Shown one piece after another: positions 54,665 to 63,571 of a DNA stretch of 64,000 bases. Every line of letters starts with the position of its first letter. Position 1 is the first letter of the stretch. The stretch covers positions 1-64,000 of the forward strand of contig JBKBMG010000020.1 in NCBI GenBank assembly GCA_046295975.1, in the 5' to 3' direction. A model generated the notes under the pieces. That model searched no databases and was not told where the DNA came from. It worked only from the letters and a program-made list of their open reading frames with translations. The DNA is from UBA2357 sp046295975 (GTDB taxonomy: Bacteria; Pseudomonadota; Gammaproteobacteria; Burkholderiales; Rhodocyclaceae). Position numbers and translations under genes: made by a program.

Positions 54665-55576
54665 TCAGGCGCCTGGCCGCCGGCGGCGGCTTTCGCGCCG
54701 GCCACGCGCTTCGCCGTCGGCGCCGGCTGCCGCCGGTTCGCGGAACTTGCGGATCCAGCGCATGCAGTCCGGATCGTGGCCCATGAGTACGTCGGCGCCC
54801 ATGATCGCGCTCATGATCTCGGCGTGGAGCGGATTGGTGATCGCGGAGGTCATGCCGGAGCAGATCGCCATGCTCATGAAGGCGGCGTTGATGCCGTTGC
54901 GGTTGGGCAGGCCGAAGCTGACGTTGGAGGCGCCGCAGGTGGTGTTGACCTTGAGTTCGTGTTTCAGCCGGTGGCACAGCGCGAACACCTGGCGGCCGGC
55001 CATGCCGACGGCGCCTATGGGCATCACCAGCGGGTCGACCACCACGTCGCTGGCGGGGATGCCGTGGTCGGCCGCACGTTCCACGATCTTTTTGGCGATG
55101 GCGAAGCGCACGTCCGGGTCCTGGGAAATGCCCGTCTCGTCGTTGCTGATCGCCACCACCGCGGCGCCGTACTTCCTGACCAGCGGCAGCACCGACTCCA
55201 GTCGGTCTTCCTCGCCGGTGACGGAGTTCACCAGCGCCTTGCCCTTGTACACCTTCAGCCCGGCCTCGAGCGCGGCGACGATGGAGGAGTCGATGGATAG
55301 CGGCACGTCGGTGAGCGACTGCACCAGTTCCACCGTCTGGGCGAGGATGGCAGGCTCGTCGGCGAGCGGGATGCCGGCGTTCACATCGAGCATGTGGGCG
55401 CCGGCCTCGATCTGGGCGTGCACGTCGGCCACCACCCGGGAGAAGTCGCCGGCGGCCATTTCGGCCGCCAACAGCTTGCGGCCGGTGGGGTTGATGCGCT
55501 CGCCGATGACGACGAAGGGGCGCTCGAAGCCGATCACGACTTCCTTGCGGTGCGAACTGATGACGGTCTCGGTCAT
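54665..55576 (-). CDS. Methyltetrahydrofolate:corrinoid methyltransferase (MtrH/AcsE-like)
   Basis: A 303-residue TIM-barrel protein of the pterin-binding/methyltransferase family. VIGERINPTGRKLL (22-35) is the folate-site segment; DVNAGIP, SIDSSIVAALEAGL, NSVTGEEDR and DPLVMPIGA are the further strand-end motifs. It moves a methyl group between the corrinoid protein and tetrahydrofolate, as in acetogens and O- or N-demethylation systems. The C-terminal tail (from about 280) is basic. Its ATG overlaps the metF stop. In this module it would run toward methyl-tetrahydrofolate if methyl donors are degraded. Confidence 0.9.
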   Translation of the reverse strand: MTETVISSHRKEVVIGFERPFVVIGERINPTGRKLLAAEMAAGDFSRVVADVHAQIEAGAHMLDVNAGIPLADEPAILAQTVELVQSLTDVPLSIDSSIVAALEAGLKVYKGKALVNSVTGEEDRLESVLPLVRKYGAAVVAISNDETGISQDPDVRFAIAKKIVERAADHGIPASDVVVDPLVMPIGAVGMAGRQVFALCHRLKHELKVNTTCGASNVSFGLPNRNGINAAFMSMAICSGMTSAITNPLHAEIMSAIMGADVLMGHDPDCMRWIRKFREPAAAGADGEARGRRESRRRRPGA

Positions 55577-56607
55577 GCCTGTATCCTTTGCGGTTCGGGT
55601 TGGGTGGGCGCGTCTCTGCCGGGGTACCAGGGCACGCGGCCGTCGAGTACGCCGGAGCGCTCGATGATCTCGGCCACTGCCTCTTCCTGGCGGTAGGCCA
55701 TCACGTGCACGCCGCTCACGCCCTGGATTTCGCGGATCTGCTGGATGAGTTCGATGCAGATCTTCTTGCCTTCGGTTTTCTGCTTGTCGGCGCCGGCGAG
55801 GCGCTCGATGACGGCGTCGGGGATGTGCACGCCGGGTACGTGCTCGCGGATCCAGCGCGCGCTCTTGGCCGATGCGAGCGGGCCCACGCCGACGAGGATG
55901 AAGACCCGCCGCGGCCCTTCGAGCAGGCCGAGATCGCCGACTCGGGTCATGAAGTACTTGAGCCGCTCGATGTCGTAGCAGTACTGGGTCTGGATGAACT
56001 GAGCGCCGGCCGCGACCTTTTTCGCCAGGCGATGGGGGCGCCAGTCGTGAGGTGGAGCGAAGGGGTTTTCGGCGGCGCCGAGAAACACCCGTGGCGGCGT
56101 GTCGATCTTGCGGCCGCTCTCGAAGCGGCCCTCGTCGCGCATGCGCCGGGCGATTTCGAGCAGGGACAGGGAATCGAGGTCGAACACCGGCTTGGCCTGG
56201 GGGTGGTCGCCGTTCTGTACGCCGTCGCCGGTCAGGCACAGGATGTTGCAGGCTCCCATTGCCGCGCCGCCCAGAATCTCGCCCTGGATGGCGATGCGGT
56301 TGCGGTCGCGGCAGGATATCTGCATTACCATCGCATAGCCGCGGCGGGTCAGCAGCGAGCACACGCCGACGCTGGACATGTGGCAGTTGGCGCCGGAGCC
56401 GTCGGTGGCGTTGATCGCATCGACGTGGCCATCGAAGATCGCGGCACGTTTCAGCACTTCCTCCGGATCGGCCGAATCGGGGGGATCGATCTCGGTGGTC
56501 ACCGCGAAGCGCCCGGCGCGCAGCACCCGTTCCAGGCGGCCGGGCGAGTAGTGACCGGGCAAAATGGGCAGGGAGTAACCCGGAACCGGTTCGTCTTCGA
56601 AATTCAT
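55573..56607 (-). CDS. metF: Methylenetetrahydrofolate reductase-like protein (MetF)
   Basis: A 344-residue TIM-barrel protein of the MetF family, longer than the roughly 300-residue E. coli enzyme. FAVTTEIDPPDSADPEEVLKRA is the N-terminal strand, then CLTGDG (about 147-152) and FIQTQYCYD (about 228-236) supply flavin and folate contacts. It interconverts methyl- and methylene-tetrahydrofolate. Unlike the enterobacterial enzyme it is coupled by an ATGA overlap to a MetV-like zinc/iron-type protein, the acetogen pattern. It would be used here to oxidise methyl groups. The ATG at 56607 begins a normal family N terminus. Confidence 0.9.
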   Translation of the reverse strand: MNFEDEPVPGYSLPILPGHYSPGRLERVLRAGRFAVTTEIDPPDSADPEEVLKRAAIFDGHVDAINATDGSGANCHMSSVGVCSLLTRRGYAMVMQISCRDRNRIAIQGEILGGAAMGACNILCLTGDGVQNGDHPQAKPVFDLDSLSLLEIARRMRDEGRFESGRKIDTPPRVFLGAAENPFAPPHDWRPHRLAKKVAAGAQFIQTQYCYDIERLKYFMTRVGDLGLLEGPRRVFILVGVGPLASAKSARWIREHVPGVHIPDAVIERLAGADKQKTEGKKICIELIQQIREIQGVSGVHVMAYRQEEAVAEIIERSGVLDGRVPWYPGRDAPTQPEPQRIQA

Positions 56608-57092
56608 GCCTGGGGCTCCTGCCTGGACGGTGTTTCCTCGTGGCGCCGGGCGGCGATGTCGCGCGCCACCCGCAGCCACGACGAGCTGCCCTTGAGGCGG
56701 AAATCCACCGGCTTCTGCACCAGGTGAATGGTGGCGCCGTGCTGCATGCGCTGACTGCCGTTCCATGCCTCCACCCATATGCACGGCATCTCCGGCTTGA
56801 CCTCGCAGTGCCCGTTGGCCCGCACGCCGCCGCAGGGGCCGTTGCGCAGATTCTTGGGGCAGTTCATCGGACAGGCCATGCCGGTGGCACTGAGGGCGCA
56901 GCGACCGCACATCTGACAGTCGAAGAGCAGGCCCTTGACGGCGCGTTCGACCGCCGCCACCGGCCGCTCCGCCCGCGCATAGCCGATGCCCCGCCACAGC
57001 GGATCGAGCCGGGCGATCAACGGTTCGAAGGCTCGATAGGTGAGCTCGAAGAGGCGGGCGTGGCGTACCGCCCAGCGACGAATGGCATACAC
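56604..57092 (-). CDS. MetV-like Cys-rich partner of MetF
   Basis: A 162-residue protein matching the C-terminal domain family found next to MetF in acetogens (MetV). Eight Cys fall in CQMCGRC (59-65), ACPMNCPK (73-80) and Cys87, Cys96 and Cys104, enough for iron-sulfur clusters or zinc. It should transfer electrons to or from MetF and so allow an acceptor other than NADH. The start is a GTG at 57092. Its stop overlaps the ATG of metF. MetFV pairs are unusual in heterotrophic betaproteobacteria outside such methyl-degradation clusters. Confidence 0.87.
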   Translation of the reverse strand: MYAIRRWAVRHARLFELTYRAFEPLIARLDPLWRGIGYARAERPVAAVERAVKGLLFDCQMCGRCALSATGMACPMNCPKNLRNGPCGGVRANGHCEVKPEMPCIWVEAWNGSQRMQHGATIHLVQKPVDFRLKGSSSWLRVARDIAARRHEETPSRQEPQA

Positions 57093-57106
57093 GGAGAAAC
57101 TCCCGG

Positions 57107-57451
57107 TCAGGCGCTGCGGTGGTCGGGGGCAACGGCGCCGGGCGCTGCCGCAGCGACGGCGTGGCCCTTGTTGCGGATCATTGCTTCGAGGCGGGCGTCG
57201 TCGAAGGCGGCCTCAAGCCGTGCGGCCTCGGCGATGGCCTCGGCCTCGAGCTCGTCGCCGCAGTCGCGTGGCTCGCTGCGGCGCCAGTCCTCCAGGTAGG
57301 CGTCCGAGCGGCCCTTGCCGGCGCGCATTGCGGCGCGGTCTATGGCCTCCTGGAAGCGCGGCGACAACTGCGCCTTGGCGCTGTCGCGGCCTTTCTTGAC
57401 GATGACCTGGGCGGGTATGTCGCGCCACAGTACGGTGATCAGTTTCGCCAT
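57107..57451 (-). CDS. Virulence_fact-domain protein, 114 aa
   Basis: A small soluble protein matching the short domain called Virulence_fact in databases: VLWRDIPAQVIVKKGRDSAKAQLSPRFQEAIDRAAMRAGKGRSDAYLEDWRR. The name is historical and does not show a role in virulence. In several proteobacteria it accompanies DUF1638, MetF/MetV and corrinoid genes, so a part in the C1 pathway is likely though undefined. It overlaps the DUF1638 gene by 13 bases. The ATG at 57451 is well placed; the longer upstream frame is a shadow of DUF1638. Confidence 0.83.
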   Translation of the reverse strand: MAKLITVLWRDIPAQVIVKKGRDSAKAQLSPRFQEAIDRAAMRAGKGRSDAYLEDWRRSEPRDCGDELEAEAIAEAARLEAAFDDARLEAMIRNKGHAVAAAAPGAVAPDHRSA

Positions 57452-58050
57452 GGACCCTCCAGCGAGAATTCGACGAGTCTGCGTTCCAGCTCGCCGTAGC
57501 CAGTGAAACGCTGTTCGAAGGTGAGCCCGAGGCGGTCGGCGGCGGCGCGTGCCAGCGCCTGCAGGCCTTCGTCGTGGCGCTGGGCGAGATACACCAGGCG
57601 ACGGTAGTTGCCGAAATACAGCCTCGCCAGTTCCGGGTGGCGGTCGATGCCGAGTTCGTGGATCACCAGACGCTCGAAGTGGCGTGCCAGGAAGTCCGTG
57701 AGGTAAAAGGTGCCCGGCTCGGCCTCGGCGAGCGCGTCGAACACCTGTTCGCCCGCATAGAAGCCATAGCAGTGCGCGCCAGGCAGGCGTTCCACGCCTT
57801 CCTCCTGCAGTACCCGGTCGAGCAGGCCGCCGGTGCCGCAGTCGGCGTAGGCCACCAGAACGTGGCGGTAAACCGGGCGGGCCGCGCGTATGCATTCGCG
57901 CACCGCCTCGGGGATGCGTTCCGGGCGGTTGTGCAGTTGCGCCGGCAGGCATTGCAGGCGCAGATGGTCGATGTGGTTGGCGGCCAACACGCTCTTGATC
58001 TCGCGCGCGAGCGCACCGCAGGCAATGACCAGGGCGGATGGGGCGTCCAT
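57439..58050 (-). CDS. DUF1638 protein
   Basis: A 203-residue protein of the DUF1638 family. ALVIACGALAREIKSVL opens it, and HVLVAYADCGTGGLLD near 64-79 and HCYGFYAG near 93-100 are conserved marks, with Cys that could hold a metal. Family members are typically linked to corrinoid methyltransferase genes and are thought to help handle the corrinoid or metal; the reaction is unknown. It begins 49 bases after the corrinoid-protein gene and overlaps the next gene. Confidence 0.87.
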   Translation of the reverse strand: MDAPSALVIACGALAREIKSVLAANHIDHLRLQCLPAQLHNRPERIPEAVRECIRAARPVYRHVLVAYADCGTGGLLDRVLQEEGVERLPGAHCYGFYAGEQVFDALAEAEPGTFYLTDFLARHFERLVIHELGIDRHPELARLYFGNYRRLVYLAQRHDEGLQALARAAADRLGLTFEQRFTGYGELERRLVEFSLEGPWRN

Positions 58051-58099
58051 CTGCGCATCGTCCCGGTCGGCTCGTCGTGGGCGCTGTCGCTGCTTCGGG

Positions 58100-58819
<720 letters not shown>

Positions 58820-59088
58820 CTCGGCCTCCTCGCGGCTCGGTTCGGGCGTGGGCCCGTGCGGGTTGAATGCCCCTGCTGTTTGCGGGTCTTCTGGGATCGA
58901 AGATTAGCGCGGCGCTTGCCCGCGATTGGTGCATGGGCGACCCGGGCATGCCGGTTTACGACATGTTTCGTCGATGCTGGATAATGCCGGTCGCGCGGCG
59001 GACAGGGCCTGTCGCTGGCGGACATGCGACGCCGCCTCCCGGGATTACATTTGCGCCACGCAAGCTCACGGAACACAAGGAGAACGCC

Positions 59089-59964
59089 ATGTCGGCGATG
59101 ACCGAGGGAAAGAACATCTATGTGCTCAGGGCGACCTGCGCCGGTGCGATCGGCACCGTGGCGCGGATCTCCAGCTTTCTGGCACAGCGGCGCTGCTACA
59201 TCATGGAGATGGCGCAGTTCGACGACGTACTCACCGGCCGCTTCTACGCGCGTACCGTGTTCTCCACCACCCCTGGCGAGACCCCCTCGTTTGCACGGCT
59301 GTGCGAGGAGTTCGGCGTGACCGCGGCCGAGGAGAGCATGGAGTGGGACATGCACGACACCCTGGTGCGTCCCAAGGTGCTGTTGATGGTGTCGAAGTTC
59401 GACCACTGCCTGAACGATTTGCTGTACCGCCACCGCACCGGCGAACTGAAGATGGACATCACCGCCATCGTATCCAACCACCCCGACCTGCAGCGCCTCG
59501 CCGACTGGCACGGCATTCCCTACCACCTGCTACCGGTCACGCCGGACAACAAGGACCGGCAGGAGGCGCGTCTGCTTGAGCTGGTCGCCGAAACCGGGAC
59601 CGAACTGGTGGTGCTGGCGCGCTACATGCAGGTGTTGTCGGAAGACTTGTGCGAAAAGCTCGCGGGGCGGGCGATCAACATCCATCATTCCTTCCTGCCT
59701 GGCTTCAAGGGCGCCAAGCCCTACCACCAGGCGCACGAGCGCGGCGTCAAGCTGATCGGCGCCACCGCCCACTACGTGACCTCGGATCTCGACGAAGGTC
59801 CGATCATCGAGCAGGTGGTGGAGCGGGTAGACCACACCTATCGACCCGAGCAACTCGTGGCGGTGGGGCGCGATACCGAATGTCTGGCATTGGCGCGGGC
59901 GGTGCGTTACCACATCGAGCGCCGCGTGTTCCTGAACGGCAACAAGACGGTGGTGTTCCGCTGA
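59089..59964 (+). CDS. purU: Formyltetrahydrofolate deformylase (PurU)
   Basis: A 291-residue enzyme that hydrolyses 10-formyl-tetrahydrofolate to formate and tetrahydrofolate. The N-terminal ACT domain (about 8-85) senses regulatory ligands. The C-terminal formyl-transferase-type domain has NIHHSFLPGFKGAKPY and the catalytic Asp in HYVTSDLDEGPIIEQ. Its placement opposite the corrinoid module, with about 270 bases between, suggests a role as the exit step of methyl oxidation. AAGGAG stands six bases before the ATG at 59089. The folC-like gene overlaps or directly follows it. Confidence 0.93.
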   Translation: MSAMTEGKNIYVLRATCAGAIGTVARISSFLAQRRCYIMEMAQFDDVLTGRFYARTVFSTTPGETPSFARLCEEFGVTAAEESMEWDMHDTLVRPKVLLMVSKFDHCLNDLLYRHRTGELKMDITAIVSNHPDLQRLADWHGIPYHLLPVTPDNKDRQEARLLELVAETGTELVVLARYMQVLSEDLCEKLAGRAINIHHSFLPGFKGAKPYHQAHERGVKLIGATAHYVTSDLDEGPIIEQVVERVDHTYRPEQLVAVGRDTECLALARAVRYHIERRVFLNGNKTVVFR

Positions 59965-59996
59965 ACGGGCCGGACCTGGCGCGGCTGGCCGCGCCA

Positions 59997-61442
59997 TTGC
60001 ACGGCCGCGAGGCGGTCGCACGCTTTTTCGAGGCCATGGTGTGGCACGACCCGCGCCCCTATGCGGCGCGGGCGCCGACCGCGCAGCGGGCGGTGGCGGC
60101 GCTGCTCGCATCGGTCGGCAATCCGCATCTTGACCTGCAGGTCATCCATGTCGCCGGCTCCAAGGGCAAGGGCAGTACCGTCTTGTTGGCCGAAGCGATT
60201 CTGCGGGCCGCCGGGCTGCGCGTGGGTACCTTTACCTCGCCGCATCTGACCTGGTGGGGCGAGCGTTTCCGCATCGACGGCCGCGACGCCGACGACGATT
60301 TGCTGGCGGCCGCGCTGGCGGCCCTGCGTCCGGCGGTGTTGCGGGCGTGCGCCGCTGGCGAGCCACCGGGTTTCTTCGACGTGGCGACCGCGGCGGCAAT
60401 GTGGTTGTTCGCCCGGACCGGTGTTGAGGTGGCAGTGGTGGAGGTCGGCTTGGGTGGAATGCTGGATGCGACCAACATCGTGTCGCCGCGGGTGTCGTGT
60501 ATCACCAGCATCGAACGCGAACATGCCGACAAACTGGGCGACACGCTTGCCCTGATCGCCGCGCACAAGGCCGGCATCATCAAGCCGGGCGTGCCAGTGG
60601 TGCTTGGCGCCCTGCCGGCCGAGGCCGCGTCGGTCGCGAGGGCGCGCGCGACCGAGTTGGGTGCGCCGTTGTGGCAGCTGGGTGACGCGCTGCAGGTGGC
60701 GATCAGCGACGAGTCCGAGTCCCCCGGCCGGGCTGGCGATCGCCATGCCGCGCCGGCGGCGCCATCCCCCGGCATGCGCCTGCATCTGCGCCTGGAGCGT
60801 GGGCGCGGCGACGCGGGGGCCCCCGCCGGCGTGGAGGGCGTGGAGGGCGTGGAGCGCGTGGAGCGCGTGGAAGAGATCCACGATGTCGACCTGCCGCTGG
60901 CGGGCCGACATCTGGCCCACAACGCCGCGCTGGCCTTTGCCTGTGTCGCCTGCTCCGGGCTGTTGGGCGGGGCTGCGCTGGCGGCCGCCGTCCGCCACGG
61001 TTTCGCCGACGTGCGCCTGCCCGGCCGGGTGGAGATCCTGGCCCGGCAGCCATGGGTGATCGTCGATGGGGCGCATACCCCGGCGTCTGCTGCGGCACTG
61101 GTCGAGGTGCTTGAACGGCTGCCGCACCGGCGCCGCCTGCTGGTGCTGTCGGCGTCTTCCGGCAAGGATTTGCCGGCCTTGCTCGCGCCTCTGCTGCCGG
61201 GCGCCGCGGTGGTCGTGGCAAGCTGTGCCGACGCGACGCGCTCGCTGTCGGCGGAAGCAGTCGCCGAGGCCGTTGTCCGCCTTCGCCCCGATCTCGAATG
61301 CCGCTGCGTCGCCTCACCCGGCGCGGCCCTCCATGCGGCCCTCGCCGAGGCCGCGCCGCAGGACATGGTTTGCGCCACCGGGTCGGTCTACGTCGCCGGC
61401 GCGGTGCGTGCAGCCTTTCCCGGGATGCGTCGGGCGGGCTAG
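59997..61442 (+). CDS. Folylpolyglutamate/dihydrofolate synthase-like ligase (FolC family)
   Basis: A Mur-ligase-family protein of about 481 residues. The ATP loop VAGSKGKGST (about 40-49), GTFTSPHL, EVGLGGMLDATN and SIEREHADKLGDT are FolC markers, and VDGAHTPASA marks the later domain. It would add glutamate to folate, which could help keep one-carbon folates in the cell for the C1 module. There is a nonconserved insert around 260-295 with a repeated VEGVEGVERVERVE encoded by nonamers. The start is uncertain: the TTG at 59997 is taken, but a CTG at 59961 that overlaps the purU stop and an ATG at 60036 are possible. This gene is likely distinct from the housekeeping folC. Confidence 0.8.
   Translation: MHGREAVARFFEAMVWHDPRPYAARAPTAQRAVAALLASVGNPHLDLQVIHVAGSKGKGSTVLLAEAILRAAGLRVGTFTSPHLTWWGERFRIDGRDADDDLLAAALAALRPAVLRACAAGEPPGFFDVATAAAMWLFARTGVEVAVVEVGLGGMLDATNIVSPRVSCITSIEREHADKLGDTLALIAAHKAGIIKPGVPVVLGALPAEAASVARARATELGAPLWQLGDALQVAISDESESPGRAGDRHAAPAAPSPGMRLHLRLERGRGDAGAPAGVEGVEGVERVERVEEIHDVDLPLAGRHLAHNAALAFACVACSGLLGGAALAAAVRHGFADVRLPGRVEILARQPWVIVDGAHTPASAAALVEVLERLPHRRRLLVLSASSGKDLPALLAPLLPGAAVVVASCADATRSLSAEAVAEAVVRLRPDLECRCVASPGAALHAALAEAAPQDMVCATGSVYVAGAVRAAFPGMRRAG
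60831..60875 (+). repeat. Nine-base tandem repeat in the folC-like gene
   Basis: Five copies of a nonamer of the form GTGGAGNGC, the last degenerate. They encode Val-Glu-Gly and Val-Glu-Arg units and keep the frame. Confidence 0.88.
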
Positions 61443-61459
61443 CAGTCTGTCGTACTTGA
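61440..61459 (+). repeat. Stop-codon repeat TAGCAGTCTGTCG (copy 2)
   Basis: TAGCAGTCTGTCGTACTTGA differs by one base from the copy at 23520. It supplies the stop codon of the folC-like gene. Confidence 0.7.
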
Positions 61460-61656
61460 TCGGGGGGCGGAAGAATCCATCTCCCGCGCCCAACTGCCCA
61501 GACTGGGCTACGTCCAGGCATACCCGCATGGTTTTTCCCGGGACTCCCGCTCAAGATCGTGTTGCCGGTGCCGATAGCGCGTCAACAGGCCGGTACGGTT
61601 GGCGTGCCGCCGCAAATTCAAGCATTCACATCTCGGGTGACCGGGGGGAGACGATC

Positions 61657-63279
61657 ATGCTGAATACCACGAGCCTCAAGGCGCGGTTGACGATATCGGT
61701 ACTGGTTGCCATGGTGGGCATGCTGGCGCTGGCGGCCTTCCAGATCGCCCATTTGCGGGTGCAGTTGCTCGAGGATCGCAAGGCCACTTTGCGTGCGGCG
61801 ATCGACATTGCGGTTTCGGCGACTGCGGATTTCCATGAACGCGAGAAGAGCGGCGCCCTGAGCCGCGAGCAAGCGCAGGAAGAGGCGCGCAAGGTGTTGC
61901 GCAGCGTGCGTTACCTGGGCAGCGAGTACTACTACGTGTATGACGTGCGCGGCATGGGCGTGGTCCATCCCATCCGCCCCGAGTACGAGGGGGCGAGCCA
62001 TTGGGACAGGCAGGACCGGGCCGGCAACTACACCGTGCGCAATCTGCTGTCGGCTGCGACCCAGGGTGACGGTTTCACCTCCACGCTCACGCCCAAGCCG
62101 GGTAGCGACGTGCAGGTGGAAAAGCTTCAGCATCTGAAACGCTTTGCGCCCTGGGACTGGGTGATCGGCACCGGGCTGTACATCGATGATCTGGACGAGG
62201 TGTTCTACGCCCAACTGACCCGTGCCGGCATCGTCATCGTGATCGCGCTGCTGGTGGTGGGCGGGGTGGCCTGGGTGATCGCGCGCACCATTCTGCGCCA
62301 GATCGGTGGCGAACCGGCAGACGTCATGCGCATCATGGAGGTCGCGAGCAAGGGCGACCTCGCGGTGGACACCGGGCATGCGCCTGCGGGCAGCGTGCTG
62401 GGTTCGCTCGGCGCCATGCTCACAGGCCTGCGCGGCTTGATGCGCCAGCTCGGCGAGAGCGCGAAGACCCTGGTCGCCAATGCCGAACAGATTTCCACGG
62501 CGGCCAACGAGGTGGCGATCGCATCGCGCACCCAGTCCGATGCCACCTCGGCCATGGCGGCGGCCATCGAGGAGCTCACGGTCAGCGTGAACCACATTTC
62601 GGAGAGCGCCCGCGACACCGAGTCGAATTCGGCCCAGGCGGTCGAGCACGCCGGTTCCGGTGAGAGCATGGTGCAACGCGCAGCGGGTGAGATCGAGCAG
62701 ATCGCCGCCAGCGTCACCGCCACCGCAGAGCGCATCCGCAGCCTGGGGCAGCGCGCCGCGGAGATCTCAAGCATCGCCAATGTGATCAAGGAGATCGCCT
62801 CGCAGACCAATCTGCTGGCCTTGAACGCGGCCATCGAGGCGGCGCGCGCAGGTGAACAGGGGCGCGGTTTTGCGGTGGTGGCCGACGAGGTGCGCGGTCT
62901 GGCGGAGCGTACGGCGTCGGCCACGGTGCAGATCGAGCAGATGATCGGTGCCATCCAGAACGAGACCACCGCGGCGGTCGGGGCAATGGACGCGGCCTTG
63001 CCGCAGGTCGAGCGCGGCGTGAACCTGACCCGCGACGTGGCCGGTGCGCTCAACACCATTCGCAGCGGTGCCGGCATGACCCTGGAGCGCGCCCGCGAAG
63101 TGGCGCTGGCAACCCGCGAACAAGGCGTGGCCAGCACCGCGATTGCCCAGCAGGTCGAGTCGGTCGCCCAAATGGTCGAAGAAACCAGCGCCACCGTGGG
63201 CAGCACCGCCGATGCCGCGCGGGCGCTGGAACAGATTGCCGCCGATCTGGAGCGGGTGGTGGGTCAGTTCCGCTACTGA
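61657..63279 (+). CDS. Methyl-accepting chemotaxis protein with Cache domain
   Basis: A 540-residue chemoreceptor. Membrane helices at about 9-29 and 192-214 enclose a periplasmic single-Cache (sCache_2-type) domain, with YLGSEYYYVYDVRGMGVVHP and the DWVIGTGLYIDDLDE motif at its end. A HAMP region follows (about 215-270). The cytoplasmic signalling domain (about 300-540) has the highly conserved hairpin tip EIASQTNLLALNAAIEAARAGEQGRGFAVVADEVR. It lacks a CheR-tether pentapeptide at the end. This receptor type often binds small organic acids. The ATG at 61657 follows GGGGGGAG. The ligand is unknown. Confidence 0.92.
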   Translation: MLNTTSLKARLTISVLVAMVGMLALAAFQIAHLRVQLLEDRKATLRAAIDIAVSATADFHEREKSGALSREQAQEEARKVLRSVRYLGSEYYYVYDVRGMGVVHPIRPEYEGASHWDRQDRAGNYTVRNLLSAATQGDGFTSTLTPKPGSDVQVEKLQHLKRFAPWDWVIGTGLYIDDLDEVFYAQLTRAGIVIVIALLVVGGVAWVIARTILRQIGGEPADVMRIMEVASKGDLAVDTGHAPAGSVLGSLGAMLTGLRGLMRQLGESAKTLVANAEQISTAANEVAIASRTQSDATSAMAAAIEELTVSVNHISESARDTESNSAQAVEHAGSGESMVQRAAGEIEQIAASVTATAERIRSLGQRAAEISSIANVIKEIASQTNLLALNAAIEAARAGEQGRGFAVVADEVRGLAERTASATVQIEQMIGAIQNETTAAVGAMDAALPQVERGVNLTRDVAGALNTIRSGAGMTLERAREVALATREQGVASTAIAQQVESVAQMVEETSATVGSTADAARALEQIAADLERVVGQFRY

Positions 63280-63571
63280 TGTCGTGGGTGTGCTTGTGCG
63301 CGGTACCGGGTAGGGGGCGGTCCGCGCTTGGGTTTGGAAGAATTCATTTCTAGCAAGTTTAATAAAATCTATCTTTTTGGTGTTTTTGTTGATTTGTTAA
63401 ATATCTGACAGGTTTCGCCGGTTGAGGTGCGTACCATGCAGTTTCGAGGGGGTGAGCGTCCGGGCGCCCTCGGACCTGTCGGGCTGGTCGGGGTGGATGC
63501 GACATACTCTGGATGTCGCGCCAACCGTGCCTGGTGGGCTTGTTTCGGACCATCCAGCAACGGGCCCAGGC

